Shown: piece by piece, positions 37,774 to 45,833 of the stretch | How the letters are laid out: each line of letters starts with the position of its first letter | How positions within the stretch are numbered: the first letter of the stretch is position 1 | Source of the DNA: Saccharicrinis sp050296935 | GTDB taxonomy: Bacteria; Bacteroidota; Bacteroidia; Bacteroidales; Marinilabiliaceae | Assembly: GCA_050296935.1 (NCBI GenBank) | Contig: JBNKRV010000320.1 | Location: forward strand, 1 to 64,000 | DNA: 64,000 nucleotides | Direction: 5' to 3' | Notes under the pieces: model-generated | What the model saw: the letters and a program-made list of their open reading frames with translations, nothing else | What the model was told of the DNA's origin: nothing | Databases searched by the model: none | Position numbers and translations under genes: made by a program

Positions 37774-39139
37774 TTTTTGCTCCTATTTTACTACAATCTT
37801 TACCTAATCTGTCTTTACCCCAGGTTTTCTCAATCAATCGAATAGCATGTTCACTACTTAACTTTTTGCTTTTTTCCATCATTCGCTGAAGAAAAACACA
37901 ATTAGATAAGTTGGCTTTGCGCTGAACAATGTCTTCTGCTAAAGATTGACACTTGGGAGAACCACATGCTCCACAATCAATCCCGGGCAGATAGCACATT
38001 AAATTTCTGATACGCTCCATTTTTTTAAGAGCTTCTGAGAAATCCTGATCAAGAGACATGGCAGGAAGCGGATCAACTTTTGAAATAAACAGATCCTTAT
38101 CCTGTAAAATATCTTTATGCTTTTGCAAAGCATTTTCTTTGTTTTCGTTTTCCAGCTGTTTGGCTCTTATTTTTAGCCTCTCCACAGTTAAAAATCGGTT
38201 TCCTTGCAATAGAGCTCCACCTGCACACCCCTGATCACAAGCTCTTAATTCAAGAAAATCGACCTCTGGAATATCATCATTTTCAAGCATCTCCAGAAAT
38301 TCAATTACATTATGAATCTCATCCACAGCAAGGGAACGCCCTTTCATATGATCTGATTCACCATGAGTTAAACTCCATTGAACAGCTTTACTTGATAAAT
38401 GAGGTAAAACAGGAAGATCCTTTAATGAATCCTTTCTGTTTTTTATTTTATGATATAATTTATTGGAAATAAAACTCATATTAATTACTCCGTTAATCGC
38501 TTTATTGTCATTTTGACTAAAGCCCTTTACCGCAGCAATTTTAGCAGCACATGGTGTGATATAAAAAATCCCGATTTGATCCTCAGGTATTCCTTTATTC
38601 ATTAACATTTTTTTGTAAAATGCTGCTGATGCATCAACCGGTGGTTTTACAGATGAAATATTATCAATAAGACCGGGAAACTTTACCTGAATAAGTCGAA
38701 CTACAGCAGGACAAAAAGTGGAAATCAATGGCTTCTCATTATTTTTCACTATTTGTTCATTCTCCAAATCATTAATAACATCAACCATAAATTCAGCCTG
38801 AAATACATGGGTAAAACCCAGTTCTTTCATTTCGCTAAAAATTTCTTCTTCAGTAATTTTTGTTGGAAACTGCCCTGTAAAAACAGCTGGCACTAAGGCC
38901 ACCCGATATTCATAGTCAAATATTTTTTCTAAATCATCCTGCTCCACATAAATGGCATCCACAGGACATACCTTGAGACATTCTCCGCAATCGACACATC
39001 GTTTTTTAAGAATGAGAGCCTTTCCTTCATTAATACGAATAGCTTCAGTAGGACACACGTTCATACAATGTGTACAACCATAACAAATATCATGGTCAAC
39101 CTTTAAGGCATGATATATTTGTTGTTTTCCCATTCGCAA
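37760..39139 (-). CDS. [FeFe]-hydrogenase-like iron-sulfur protein without PAS domain
   Basis: Protein of 459 residues. Two [4Fe-4S] motifs (CYGCTHCMNVCP; CVDCGECLKVCP) at residues 19-58, then an H-cluster-type domain whose L1 is STFCPAV (Cys143), L2 ITPCAAK (Cys197) and L3 ACDQGCAGG (Cys301, Cys305). The four cubane ligands are kept, but the proton-relay Cys of TSCCP is Phe here. A [4Fe-4S] domain of the GxDCGACGSPKC type lies near residue 385. Such proteins are annotated as hydrogenase large-subunit C-terminal-domain proteins and are thought to sense or transfer electrons; H2 catalysis is doubtful. Its operon neighbours are an anti-sigma-like ATPase and DRTGG proteins. Confidence 0.82.
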   Translation of the reverse strand: MRMGKQQIYHALKVDHDICYGCTHCMNVCPTEAIRINEGKALILKKRCVDCGECLKVCPVDAIYVEQDDLEKIFDYEYRVALVPAVFTGQFPTKITEEEIFSEMKELGFTHVFQAEFMVDVINDLENEQIVKNNEKPLISTFCPAVVRLIQVKFPGLIDNISSVKPPVDASAAFYKKMLMNKGIPEDQIGIFYITPCAAKIAAVKGFSQNDNKAINGVINMSFISNKLYHKIKNRKDSLKDLPVLPHLSSKAVQWSLTHGESDHMKGRSLAVDEIHNVIEFLEMLENDDIPEVDFLELRACDQGCAGGALLQGNRFLTVERLKIRAKQLENENKENALQKHKDILQDKDLFISKVDPLPAMSLDQDFSEALKKMERIRNLMCYLPGIDCGACGSPKCQSLAEDIVQRKANLSNCVFLQRMMEKSKKLSSEHAIRLIEKTWGKDRLGKDCSKIGAKNEGM

Positions 39140-39146
39140 TCCTATA

Positions 39147-39557
39147 CTACAAATAAGTTTTCATTTCAACCTTAGTACCTCTATCAACTACACTTGATAC
39201 TTTTAAATCATCAACATTTCTTTTGATATTAGGAAGTCCCATTCCTGCTCCAAATCCCATTTCCCGTACTTTGGATGAAGCAGTTGAAAATCCTTCCTGC
39301 ATGGCCAGATTAATATCTGGAATTCCAGGCCCGTTATCTTCTAAAACGATGTTGATATGTTCAGGACTTATTTTTACTGTTATTACACCTTTAAAGGCAT
39401 GAGCTACAATATTAACTTCTGCTTCATAAAGCGCAACAACAATTCGTTTAACTATTTTTGGATCAACATTTAACTGCTTCAACGTTTTTTTAACAGCACT
39501 GGAAGCGTTACCTGCCTTTGTAAAATCTCCTCCTTCAACTTCGTATATAAACTCCAT
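39147..39557 (-). CDS. anti-sigma-factor-like Ser/Thr kinase (RsbW/SpoIIAB-type ATPase)
   Basis: Protein of 136 residues consisting of a GHKL fold: N-box LYEAEVNIVAHAFKG, G1 DNGPGIPD, then FGAGMGLPNI and GTKVEMKTYL. This is the layout of SpoIIAB/RsbW-type switch kinases. In partner switching such a kinase phosphorylates a STAS protein and a SpoIIE/RsbU-type phosphatase reverses it; a SpoIIE phosphatase gene lies 740 bp upstream, but no STAS gene is in the window. Gaps to neighbours are 6-7 nt. Confidence 0.85.
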   Translation of the reverse strand: MEFIYEVEGGDFTKAGNASSAVKKTLKQLNVDPKIVKRIVVALYEAEVNIVAHAFKGVITVKISPEHINIVLEDNGPGIPDINLAMQEGFSTASSKVREMGFGAGMGLPNIKRNVDDLKVSSVVDRGTKVEMKTYL

Positions 39558-39563
39558 TTTATT

Positions 39564-39908
39564 TTAATAAACTGGTTTTAAGCCCGCTTCATATAACTTG
39601 CCAACTGCATTAAACATTGAATAACTACACTGTAATAATACAACATTATGTTCCTGTGCCAAATCAAGCATTTCGCCGGTTACCTGTTTGTTTCTAACAA
39701 ATAATACACACTGAATATCAGCCATTTCAACTGTTCTGATCGTTTGCATATTTGCTAACCCGGTAATCAATACCATTTTATCGGTATCCAGCGTAAGCAC
39801 ATCACTCATTAAATCACTGGCAAACCCTCTTTCTATTTCAATGCCGTTATGTCCTTGTCCACAAATTATTTTTGCGTCAAGAATTTCGACTATCTCACTT
39901 ATTTTCAT
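39564..39908 (-). CDS. DRTGG-domain protein 2
   Basis: A 114-residue single-domain DRTGG protein (MKISEIVEILDAKIICGQ ... FASDLMSDVLTLD), a paralogue of the one at 37441-37773. It is the first gene of the DRTGG-ATPase-[FeS] subset and is followed 6 nt later by the anti-sigma-like kinase. In Firmicutes similar pairs sit next to hydrogenases; the ligand is unknown. Confidence 0.8.
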   Translation of the reverse strand: MKISEIVEILDAKIICGQGHNGIEIERGFASDLMSDVLTLDTDKMVLITGLANMQTIRTVEMADIQCVLFVRNKQVTGEMLDLAQEHNVVLLQCSYSMFNAVGKLYEAGLKPVY

Positions 39909-40295
39909 CTAAACCGAGCTTAATTTCTTAATACGTAAACACGATAACCAATAACCAATTAAAGAAATTTTTCTACAATTAAAATGCAAAATACGGTGTA
40001 TCTGATGAAAAAAAAAAGTGGTTTTTTATCAAAGCCGTAATAAATATCCGATCTAAATAAAATATAAGGAGATAAGGTATACTTGTTTATAGGAAAGAAA
40101 TAGAATTGCTTTTTTGTAAAAAAATCAACTCTCACACAACCATCTGTATTAATGCACTTTACATCACTACAAGATATGAATAGTTGAATTTCACCAATCA
40201 CAGGTGATGTAAACTACTATAAACTCAGGCTTATTTTGAGGCAATATAAATTAAGTCAGCCTTTTCTGGAGAACGCTCTACTTTACAAAATAGAA
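39909..40295. other. intergenic region between the SpoIIE and DRTGG genes
   Basis: A 387-bp AT-rich gap inside an otherwise tight leftward cluster, so it probably holds a promoter for the downstream DRTGG-to-hydC operon. I cannot identify a clean promoter. An 80-codon open frame at 39959-40201 has no recognisable domain and low-complexity Phe/Ile/Lys composition, so I do not call it a gene. Confidence 0.5.
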
Positions 40296-41501
40296 TTATA
40301 TATAATCGACCGATACTTCCTTTAAAAATTTATCCTCCAGTAATGATGCAATCCTTTTCACAACTGTTCTTCTTATCTCCAGCTCTACAGGTAAATTAGG
40401 ATCCTGATGAGCCACATTTATTCTGGTTCCATTTATGATATGTATCTGGTCACTTTCTAAAAACATTTTCACTATTTGATCAGCAGGACCTTTTGAAAAG
40501 AAAAAATCCTTTGCGAAGTTCTCCAGAATACGAACCACTTTCCCCAGTGTTAAAATTCCTTCGGTAACCAAATCAATACTCTCCATTTGAGCCGCAGGAG
40601 GAAGGTCAGGATCTAACATTTCCAGACTGGCCGAAAATTTTAATCCCAGCTCTCTGGCTATTATTTCAGCGGTGGTTCCTCCACTAACTATTTTCTTACC
40701 CCCGAAATTCTGAACCTTCAATGCAAAGTCAGCATCTTTACCTTCTTCATAAGGGGGCCCGGTTACGAATAGTAGTTTACGAGGCTCTCTCAAATAAATA
40801 ATTCCACAAGATGTATCATCTAAAGGGCTTCCTCCATCATTTAAGGAGGCCATATTCACTATTTTCTTTGACAACTTATCGGAAGATATAAACGGAGCAT
40901 TTTTAACATTTTTAACAATATAGTTTACGGCTTCTTCACGCCCCCATCCAAAAGGTAGTGATTTTGATCCCATTCCTGATTGCACAATACCATCAGACCA
41001 AAAGAATATCCGATCTTCCTTTCTTGCTTTAAAATGACAGGTATATAACTTTTTACCTTTATTACGCTGGCTTTCGAGTGTTATTTCTTCCCAACCCGGA
41101 TCAAAAGGACGATGTGTTCTCATAATTAAACAACGCGGATTGTCGTATTCTACAATAGTGGTACTACCCTCGTCATCAATATCAATAATAGTAAACGTTG
41201 AATAACTCACCTTTCGGACACTGCAAACAGGCAAGGTATTCATAATTATTTCAGCTGTTTTTTGAACCTCTTTATGTTCGATAGTAAAATTAATTGCCAT
41301 TGATGAAGTTAAAGTGGCTAATACATTGGCCTTAACACCACTTCCCATACCATCAGATAAAACAGTAATGGTTCGTCCGTCCTCTTTTATCCTCCTTGAA
41401 ATAAACACGTCACCACAAATAAACTCTCCATGATGGTTATTCTGACAACAATTAATGTCTAAGTAAAAATCTGGTTCTTTAACTTCCATGACTGTCCCCA
41501 A
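40296..41501 (-). CDS. SpoIIE-family protein phosphatase
   Basis: PP2C-type Ser/Thr phosphatase of 401 residues. Metal-site motifs are VLSDGMGSGVKANVLA near residue 47, FWSDGIVQSG in the middle, and LDDTSCGIIYL near 225. The C-terminal ~160 residues are an extra domain of unknown type (KKIVSGGTTAEIIARELGL). It overlaps the PAS/H-cluster-like gene upstream by 23 nt. This pairing resembles the group C3 sensory [FeFe]-hydrogenase arrangement, in which a separate phosphatase is thought to carry the signal. Confidence 0.87.
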   Translation of the reverse strand: MGTVMEVKEPDFYLDINCCQNNHHGEFICGDVFISRRIKEDGRTITVLSDGMGSGVKANVLATLTSSMAINFTIEHKEVQKTAEIIMNTLPVCSVRKVSYSTFTIIDIDDEGSTTIVEYDNPRCLIMRTHRPFDPGWEEITLESQRNKGKKLYTCHFKARKEDRIFFWSDGIVQSGMGSKSLPFGWGREEAVNYIVKNVKNAPFISSDKLSKKIVNMASLNDGGSPLDDTSCGIIYLREPRKLLFVTGPPYEEGKDADFALKVQNFGGKKIVSGGTTAEIIARELGLKFSASLEMLDPDLPPAAQMESIDLVTEGILTLGKVVRILENFAKDFFFSKGPADQIVKMFLESDQIHIINGTRINVAHQDPNLPVELEIRRTVVKRIASLLEDKFLKEVSVDYI

Positions 41502-43332
41502 CCTTTTGAGCTTCTATAATTGAATTTAATACTTTTTCTGTTTTTGATGCACTTTCTCCCAATAAGAATGCAATCTGCTGAACGGTTTGTAAGTTATCCC
41601 GAATTACTGATCTGGCCCTGTTAATCACTTCCTCTCTCCTAACCTCCGGAGCTGTTAAATCCCGTATTATTCCGCCTACAATCTGATGTTTTTTAATGGT
41701 AAATACGGATACATTTAGAATATTTTCTCCGACTGTGGTATCTCTGTTAATAATTTCCTGACCGGTTTGCAATACTGTTGAAAACAGCTTCCCAAAAGGT
41801 AATAAGCTATTGATGTCGGCACCTTTTAATCCTGGTATTACCTCATTCAATTGTTTAGCATCATCCCCCATCATATCAACAAAACTAAGGTTAGATTCAA
41901 TGATATTTAAATCAGAGTCTACCATAACTACTCCAGCTCTGATTTTGTTGAGCATGGCTGTAATTGTTTCTGCAGCCTCTTTTGCAGATTTCCCTTCCTT
42001 TCTGGCTCTCTCTTCACTATCTTTTAAGGCTTCTTTTGTATTCTTTAAATTTTCATTTGCGGCATGTACTTTATTAATGTATGTATGAAGCTTTTTTATG
42101 GAATAGGAATAACACATTTCAAAATTGGTTAATCCCTGACAATATGCAACTGCAAACTCTTTACAACTAGGATATCCACATGCACCACATCCCAACTGAT
42201 CCCGAATATCACTTTTCCCCATATCATGCAACACTCTTTGCACTTCTGTTTCAGAAGGCTGAGGCAAACGCCGATCAGAAACCTTAAACGATCTCGACAG
42301 ATCCAGATCTTTAAATTCCTTCATATCAGCTTTCCACTGATCAATGTCAAAGCCTTTTATTCTTTTCTCCACATATTGTACAATATTAGACTGACGCATA
42401 AACTTTTTACCTCCGGAAGACATTCCCGGCCCCATTGAGCAACCTTCACAGTAATACAAATCTATATGTTGATTCAGGTTGGCATCTTCTGAAAATTCTT
42501 TCAGCGAAGCAATAAAATCATCTCGACCATCAGCACAAATTATGCTACTCCCCAATAAATCCTGCGACATATCAACAGATTGCCACAGCCCATGACTAAT
42601 TGGATATAATCCACCTTTTCTGCCCACGGGAGGATCAAAGTCACTGAATTCGACAGATGCTTCACTAATCTTATGCGAATCAAACATTTTTCTTAATTCC
42701 TGAAAAGTAATTACAGCATCCACTTTTCCATTTGTAGAAGAAAAATTTCTGACATCATCCTTTGCTGAAACACAAGAGGTAATGTACACAATCCTGGTAT
42801 CTTTACCATATTTCTGTCTCATCACTTTTGCCATCGCAATAAAAGGAGGAACAACCGGAGCCAGATTTCCGACAAGATTTGGACGGTATTTCTCAACAAA
42901 GAAGCGTACCGGAGGGCAATGAGTAGTTAAATAATATCTTCCTTGAAAATTGCCGAACAACTCCTTATATTTTTGTGCAACCAGATCTACCCCAAATGCC
43001 ACTTCACTGACCAGACTAAAACCCAAAGCCCTGATCATAGCCACAAACTTCCGATAATCAGAAATATCACTAAATTCAGCAGAAACAGCAGGATCACATA
43101 TGGCAGCAACCTCTACGTCTTCATTTAGCAACTCTAATACATTTTTCTTTTCATCCCTAAATTCAATTGCATTTTGAGCGCAAACAACCACACAATTTCC
43201 ACAGCCTATACACTTGTTATGTATAATATTTGCATGATTATCAGCAATTTTAATTGCCTTTGCCGGACACGCACGTATACATGTAAAACTCAAATTGCAT
43301 TTTTCCTTATCCACTTCAATTAACGGTGCCAT
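41479..43332 (-). CDS. sensory [FeFe]-hydrogenase-like protein with PAS domain
   Basis: Protein of 617 residues. Two N-terminal [4Fe-4S] motifs (Cys12-Cys22; Cys41-Cys51) are followed by an H-cluster-like domain with L1 TTHCPPV (Cys139), L2 ITSCVSAKDD (Cys187) and L3 YYCEGCSMGPG (Cys295, Cys298). The proton-relay Cys is His, and the L3 spacing is CX2C instead of CX3C. Then come a [4Fe-4S] domain CGACGYPSC (382-390), a coiled coil (410-455) and a PAS domain (about 460-570, starting MLNKIRAGVVMVDSDLNII). It is likely a cytoplasmic redox or H2 sensor working through the overlapping SpoIIE phosphatase gene. Confidence 0.85.
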   Translation of the reverse strand: MAPLIEVDKEKCNLSFTCIRACPAKAIKIADNHANIIHNKCIGCGNCVVVCAQNAIEFRDEKKNVLELLNEDVEVAAICDPAVSAEFSDISDYRKFVAMIRALGFSLVSEVAFGVDLVAQKYKELFGNFQGRYYLTTHCPPVRFFVEKYRPNLVGNLAPVVPPFIAMAKVMRQKYGKDTRIVYITSCVSAKDDVRNFSSTNGKVDAVITFQELRKMFDSHKISEASVEFSDFDPPVGRKGGLYPISHGLWQSVDMSQDLLGSSIICADGRDDFIASLKEFSEDANLNQHIDLYYCEGCSMGPGMSSGGKKFMRQSNIVQYVEKRIKGFDIDQWKADMKEFKDLDLSRSFKVSDRRLPQPSETEVQRVLHDMGKSDIRDQLGCGACGYPSCKEFAVAYCQGLTNFEMCYSYSIKKLHTYINKVHAANENLKNTKEALKDSEERARKEGKSAKEAAETITAMLNKIRAGVVMVDSDLNIIESNLSFVDMMGDDAKQLNEVIPGLKGADINSLLPFGKLFSTVLQTGQEIINRDTTVGENILNVSVFTIKKHQIVGGIIRDLTAPEVRREEVINRARSVIRDNLQTVQQIAFLLGESASKTEKVLNSIIEAQKVGDSHGS

Positions 43333-43344
43333 ATATTAACCTCT

Positions 43345-43593
43345 TTACACATTAAAATATTTTGCTAAAATATCATAAACCTTTTCAGAACTTACAGTGC
43401 TATATTGCTCATCATCGATTTTTAAAACCGGGCCTATTTCACAATTGCCAGTACACAACTCACCTCTAAAAAATACTGATTCTTCCAGGTGGTGTTCTGC
43501 CAGAAATTTTTTCACAATTGATAAGATTTCTTTATTCCCCCTGCTAAAACAAGAGCTCCCCATACAGATGGTTATAGAATGTTCATTATGCAT
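43345..43593 (-). CDS. small thioredoxin-like [2Fe-2S] ferredoxin
   Basis: An 82-residue NuoE-C-terminal-like domain. Ligands are Cys10 and Cys15 in CMGSSCFSRG and Cys47 and Cys51 in LCTGNCEIGP. It precedes the PAS/H-cluster-like gene by 12 nt and starts the regulatory operon, so it may feed electrons to the sensor. It could alternatively replace the thioredoxin-like domain that the set-2 HydB lacks. Confidence 0.88.
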   Translation of the reverse strand: MHNEHSITICMGSSCFSRGNKEILSIVKKFLAEHHLEESVFFRGELCTGNCEIGPVLKIDDEQYSTVSSEKVYDILAKYFNV

Positions 43594-43658
43594 ACCGCTT
43601 ACTAAAATATTTAATTGGCTGGTTTATTAAAATCGTAAATACTAATCCGTCATCTTAC

Positions 43659-43690
43659 AAAAAAATGACTGCCCGAATGATCGGACAGTC
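43659..43690 (-). terminator. terminator of the second hydrogenase operon
   Basis: Minus-strand stem GACTGTCCGA/TCGGGCAGTC (10 bp with one G-U), 4-nt loop, then A and seven Ts. It lies about 340 nt past the hydA stop, but only about 35 nt away if the intervening 303-bp element is disregarded. Confidence 0.85.
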
Positions 43691-43725
43691 AAATTTACAC
43701 ATATCTATTAAAATCGTTACTATTA

Positions 43726-44028
43726 ACCTGAATTCGTTTAAAATTTTAGAATTCAGATTGATAAAAAATCTGATATACAAGGTAAATTTTGCAGGGCTAG
43801 CTCGAAAAATTTAACGAAATAGATCAGGCTTTGATGCAAAGCATAAGAGACTCCGCTTATAAGCAGTGATCTTCTTCCTGAAAATTATTCAAAATAGCCC
43901 GCTATTCTTTCATAATTTTCAGTTGAACCTCACTATTTATAAACGGTCTGAAACAACGTTCTATCAAATACCTACATAATCATTAATTCTATGAGATAAA
44001 TCCTAAATTTTATGCCGAACTCAGGTTA
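43726..44028. repeat. ~303-bp non-coding element bounded by inverted repeats
   Basis: The left end TAACCTGAATTCG and the reverse complement of the right end, TAACCTGAGTTCG, differ at one base, and the similarity continues for another ~15 bp of A/T-rich sequence (AAAATTTTAG/ATAAAATTTAG). The right end abuts the stop codon of hydA (44029-44031). No open frame is present. A related copy in reverse orientation lies at 1-141. It is probably a mobile MITE-like or extragenic repeat. Confidence 0.55.
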
Positions 44029-45816
44029 TTAATACCTATTTCTTTCTGTATAGGAAGTATGCAATAATTCATGTGATTTATGACCTAATGGATTTTTCAG
44101 AAATTCCTCATAAAGCTTTACAACTTCCGGATTTTCATGTGATTTTCGTATTGGCTTTCCTGCATCCTCCTGGTAAATAGCCTTGCTTCTTTGCTTTCGA
44201 ATTTCCAGATTTGTAGGAATAGGTTGACCTCCACCTCCCAGGCAACCACCGGGACATGCCATAATTTCTATAAAATGATAATTTGACAGGCCTTTCTTCA
44301 CATTATCCATTACTTTTTTTGCATTGGCTAATCCATGAGCAACACAAGTTTTTAATTCAACTCCATCCAAAAAACTCCATTCCGGTAGTGGATCCTCTAT
44401 CTTAATACTAGCCTCTTTCACTTCCTTCATTCCTCGCACTGGAATAATATTTAAACCTTCAAATGGAACTTCTCTTCCTGTAACAACCTCATATGCTGTT
44501 CTTAAAGCGGCCTCCATAACACCTCCTGTAGCCCCGAAAATCACTGCAGCTCCAGAAGATTTGCCCATTATAGAATCGAATTCTTCATTTTCTAAGGATT
44601 GAAAATCAATACCTGCCTGATCAATCATCCTACCCAACTCTCTGGTTGTCAGAACCAAATCTACATCACGATATCCACTTGCATGCATTTCTGGTCTGTT
44701 TGCCTCATATTTTTTAGCAGTACAAGGCATTATTGAAACAGATACTATAGATTCCGGATCCACCTTGATTTTTTGTGCATAAAAAGTTTTAACCAAAGCA
44801 CCAAACATTTGCTGGGGAGATTTTGCTGTTGATACGTTGGGTAATAAATCCGGGTACATATGTTCTATGTATTTAATCCATCCCGGAGAACAAGATGTAG
44901 TCATAGGTAATTTAACCTCTGGATTCTTATCCACCAAAACAGCCTTCAATCTTTGAAGCAACTCATTACCCTCCTCGATAATAGTAAGATCAGCAGTAAA
45001 ATCGGTATCTAGCACGGAATCAAAACCTAACCTGCGAAGAGCTGCAACCATTTTACCCGTCACAATATTTCCCGGTTTCATACCTAAGGCTTCTCCTAAC
45101 GCTATACGTACAGCCGGTGCAGTCTGAACTACCAAATGCTTCTCCGGATTATTGATTGCAGACCAAACTTCATCGATATAATTTCTTTCAATGAGCGCTC
45201 CCGTGGGACATCTGTTTACACATTGTCCACAATTAGTACAAACCACTTCATACATTGGTTTTTCGAAAAATGACGAAACCTTCATATGCTCACCTTTATA
45301 GGCAACCGTTAAGGCTCCAATATTCTGAAGTTGATCACAAGTTCGAACACATCGCTGACACCGTATACATTTAGAGTCATCTTTAATTATGGAAGGAGAA
45401 AAAAAATCGGTTGAATATTCTTTAAGAGGAACCAAATCAATCAACGTATCTTCACCAATCAGATATTCTGATGATAAGTTTTGTAATTCGCAATTCCCGT
45501 TTTTATAACACCTTGTACATTCTGCCCTATGTTCAGAAACCAATAAATCTACAACATGCTTTCTGGCATTACGAACCTTAAGGCTGTTTGTCAATATTTC
45601 CATTCCTTCTGATGCAGGTGTTGCACACGACGGAATTAATCTATCATTCCCCATTTGTTCAACAACACAAACTCTGCAATTTCCTGCTACGCACAAATCC
45701 TCATGATAGCATAGGGTTGGTATTTTAATTTTCAATTGTTTTGCTGCTTCCAAAATAGTAGAACCAGCATCAACACTGACTTGTATATGATCGATAACTA
45801 AATTAATCTTACTCAT
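44029..45816 (-). CDS. hydA: NADH-dependent [FeFe]-hydrogenase catalytic subunit (HydA, group A), set 2
   Basis: Catalytic subunit of 595 residues from the ATG at 45816, chosen because MSKINLVIDHIQVSVDAG aligns with the start of set-1 HydA; an upstream extension to 45909 overlaps the NuoF-like gene. It has the same domains: [2Fe-2S] (Cys36, 47, 50, 64), HRAECTRCYKNGNCEL, two [4Fe-4S] motifs, and an H-cluster domain with L1 TSCSPGW, L2 MPCTAKKYE (Cys365) and L3 MACPGGCLGGGGQP (Cys521, Cys525). Ser310 replaces the second Cys of TSCCP, which in CpI is a cubane ligand. A paralogue of the set-1 protein, not a recent copy. Confidence 0.93.
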   Translation of the reverse strand: MSKINLVIDHIQVSVDAGSTILEAAKQLKIKIPTLCYHEDLCVAGNCRVCVVEQMGNDRLIPSCATPASEGMEILTNSLKVRNARKHVVDLLVSEHRAECTRCYKNGNCELQNLSSEYLIGEDTLIDLVPLKEYSTDFFSPSIIKDDSKCIRCQRCVRTCDQLQNIGALTVAYKGEHMKVSSFFEKPMYEVVCTNCGQCVNRCPTGALIERNYIDEVWSAINNPEKHLVVQTAPAVRIALGEALGMKPGNIVTGKMVAALRRLGFDSVLDTDFTADLTIIEEGNELLQRLKAVLVDKNPEVKLPMTTSCSPGWIKYIEHMYPDLLPNVSTAKSPQQMFGALVKTFYAQKIKVDPESIVSVSIMPCTAKKYEANRPEMHASGYRDVDLVLTTRELGRMIDQAGIDFQSLENEEFDSIMGKSSGAAVIFGATGGVMEAALRTAYEVVTGREVPFEGLNIIPVRGMKEVKEASIKIEDPLPEWSFLDGVELKTCVAHGLANAKKVMDNVKKGLSNYHFIEIMACPGGCLGGGGQPIPTNLEIRKQRSKAIYQEDAGKPIRKSHENPEVVKLYEEFLKNPLGHKSHELLHTSYTERNRY

Positions 45817-45833
45817 AATATGATAATTAATGG

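Larger units (their letters stand above)
43594..44028. other. intergenic region between hydA (set 2) and the [2Fe-2S] gene
   Basis: No coding sequence. It holds the set-2 terminator (43659-43690), an inverted-repeat-bounded element (43726-44028) and a hairpin inside it at 43879-43921 with the core ATAGCCCGCTAT, similar to the ATAGCTCGCTAT core at 52-63. Confidence 0.6.

Noticed and set aside
39959..40201. 80-codon leftward open frame between the DRTGG and SpoIIE genes
   Set aside because: Composition is dominated by Phe, Ile, Lys and Tyr as expected from AT-rich spacer, it contains homopolymer runs, and I see no domain or signal peptide.
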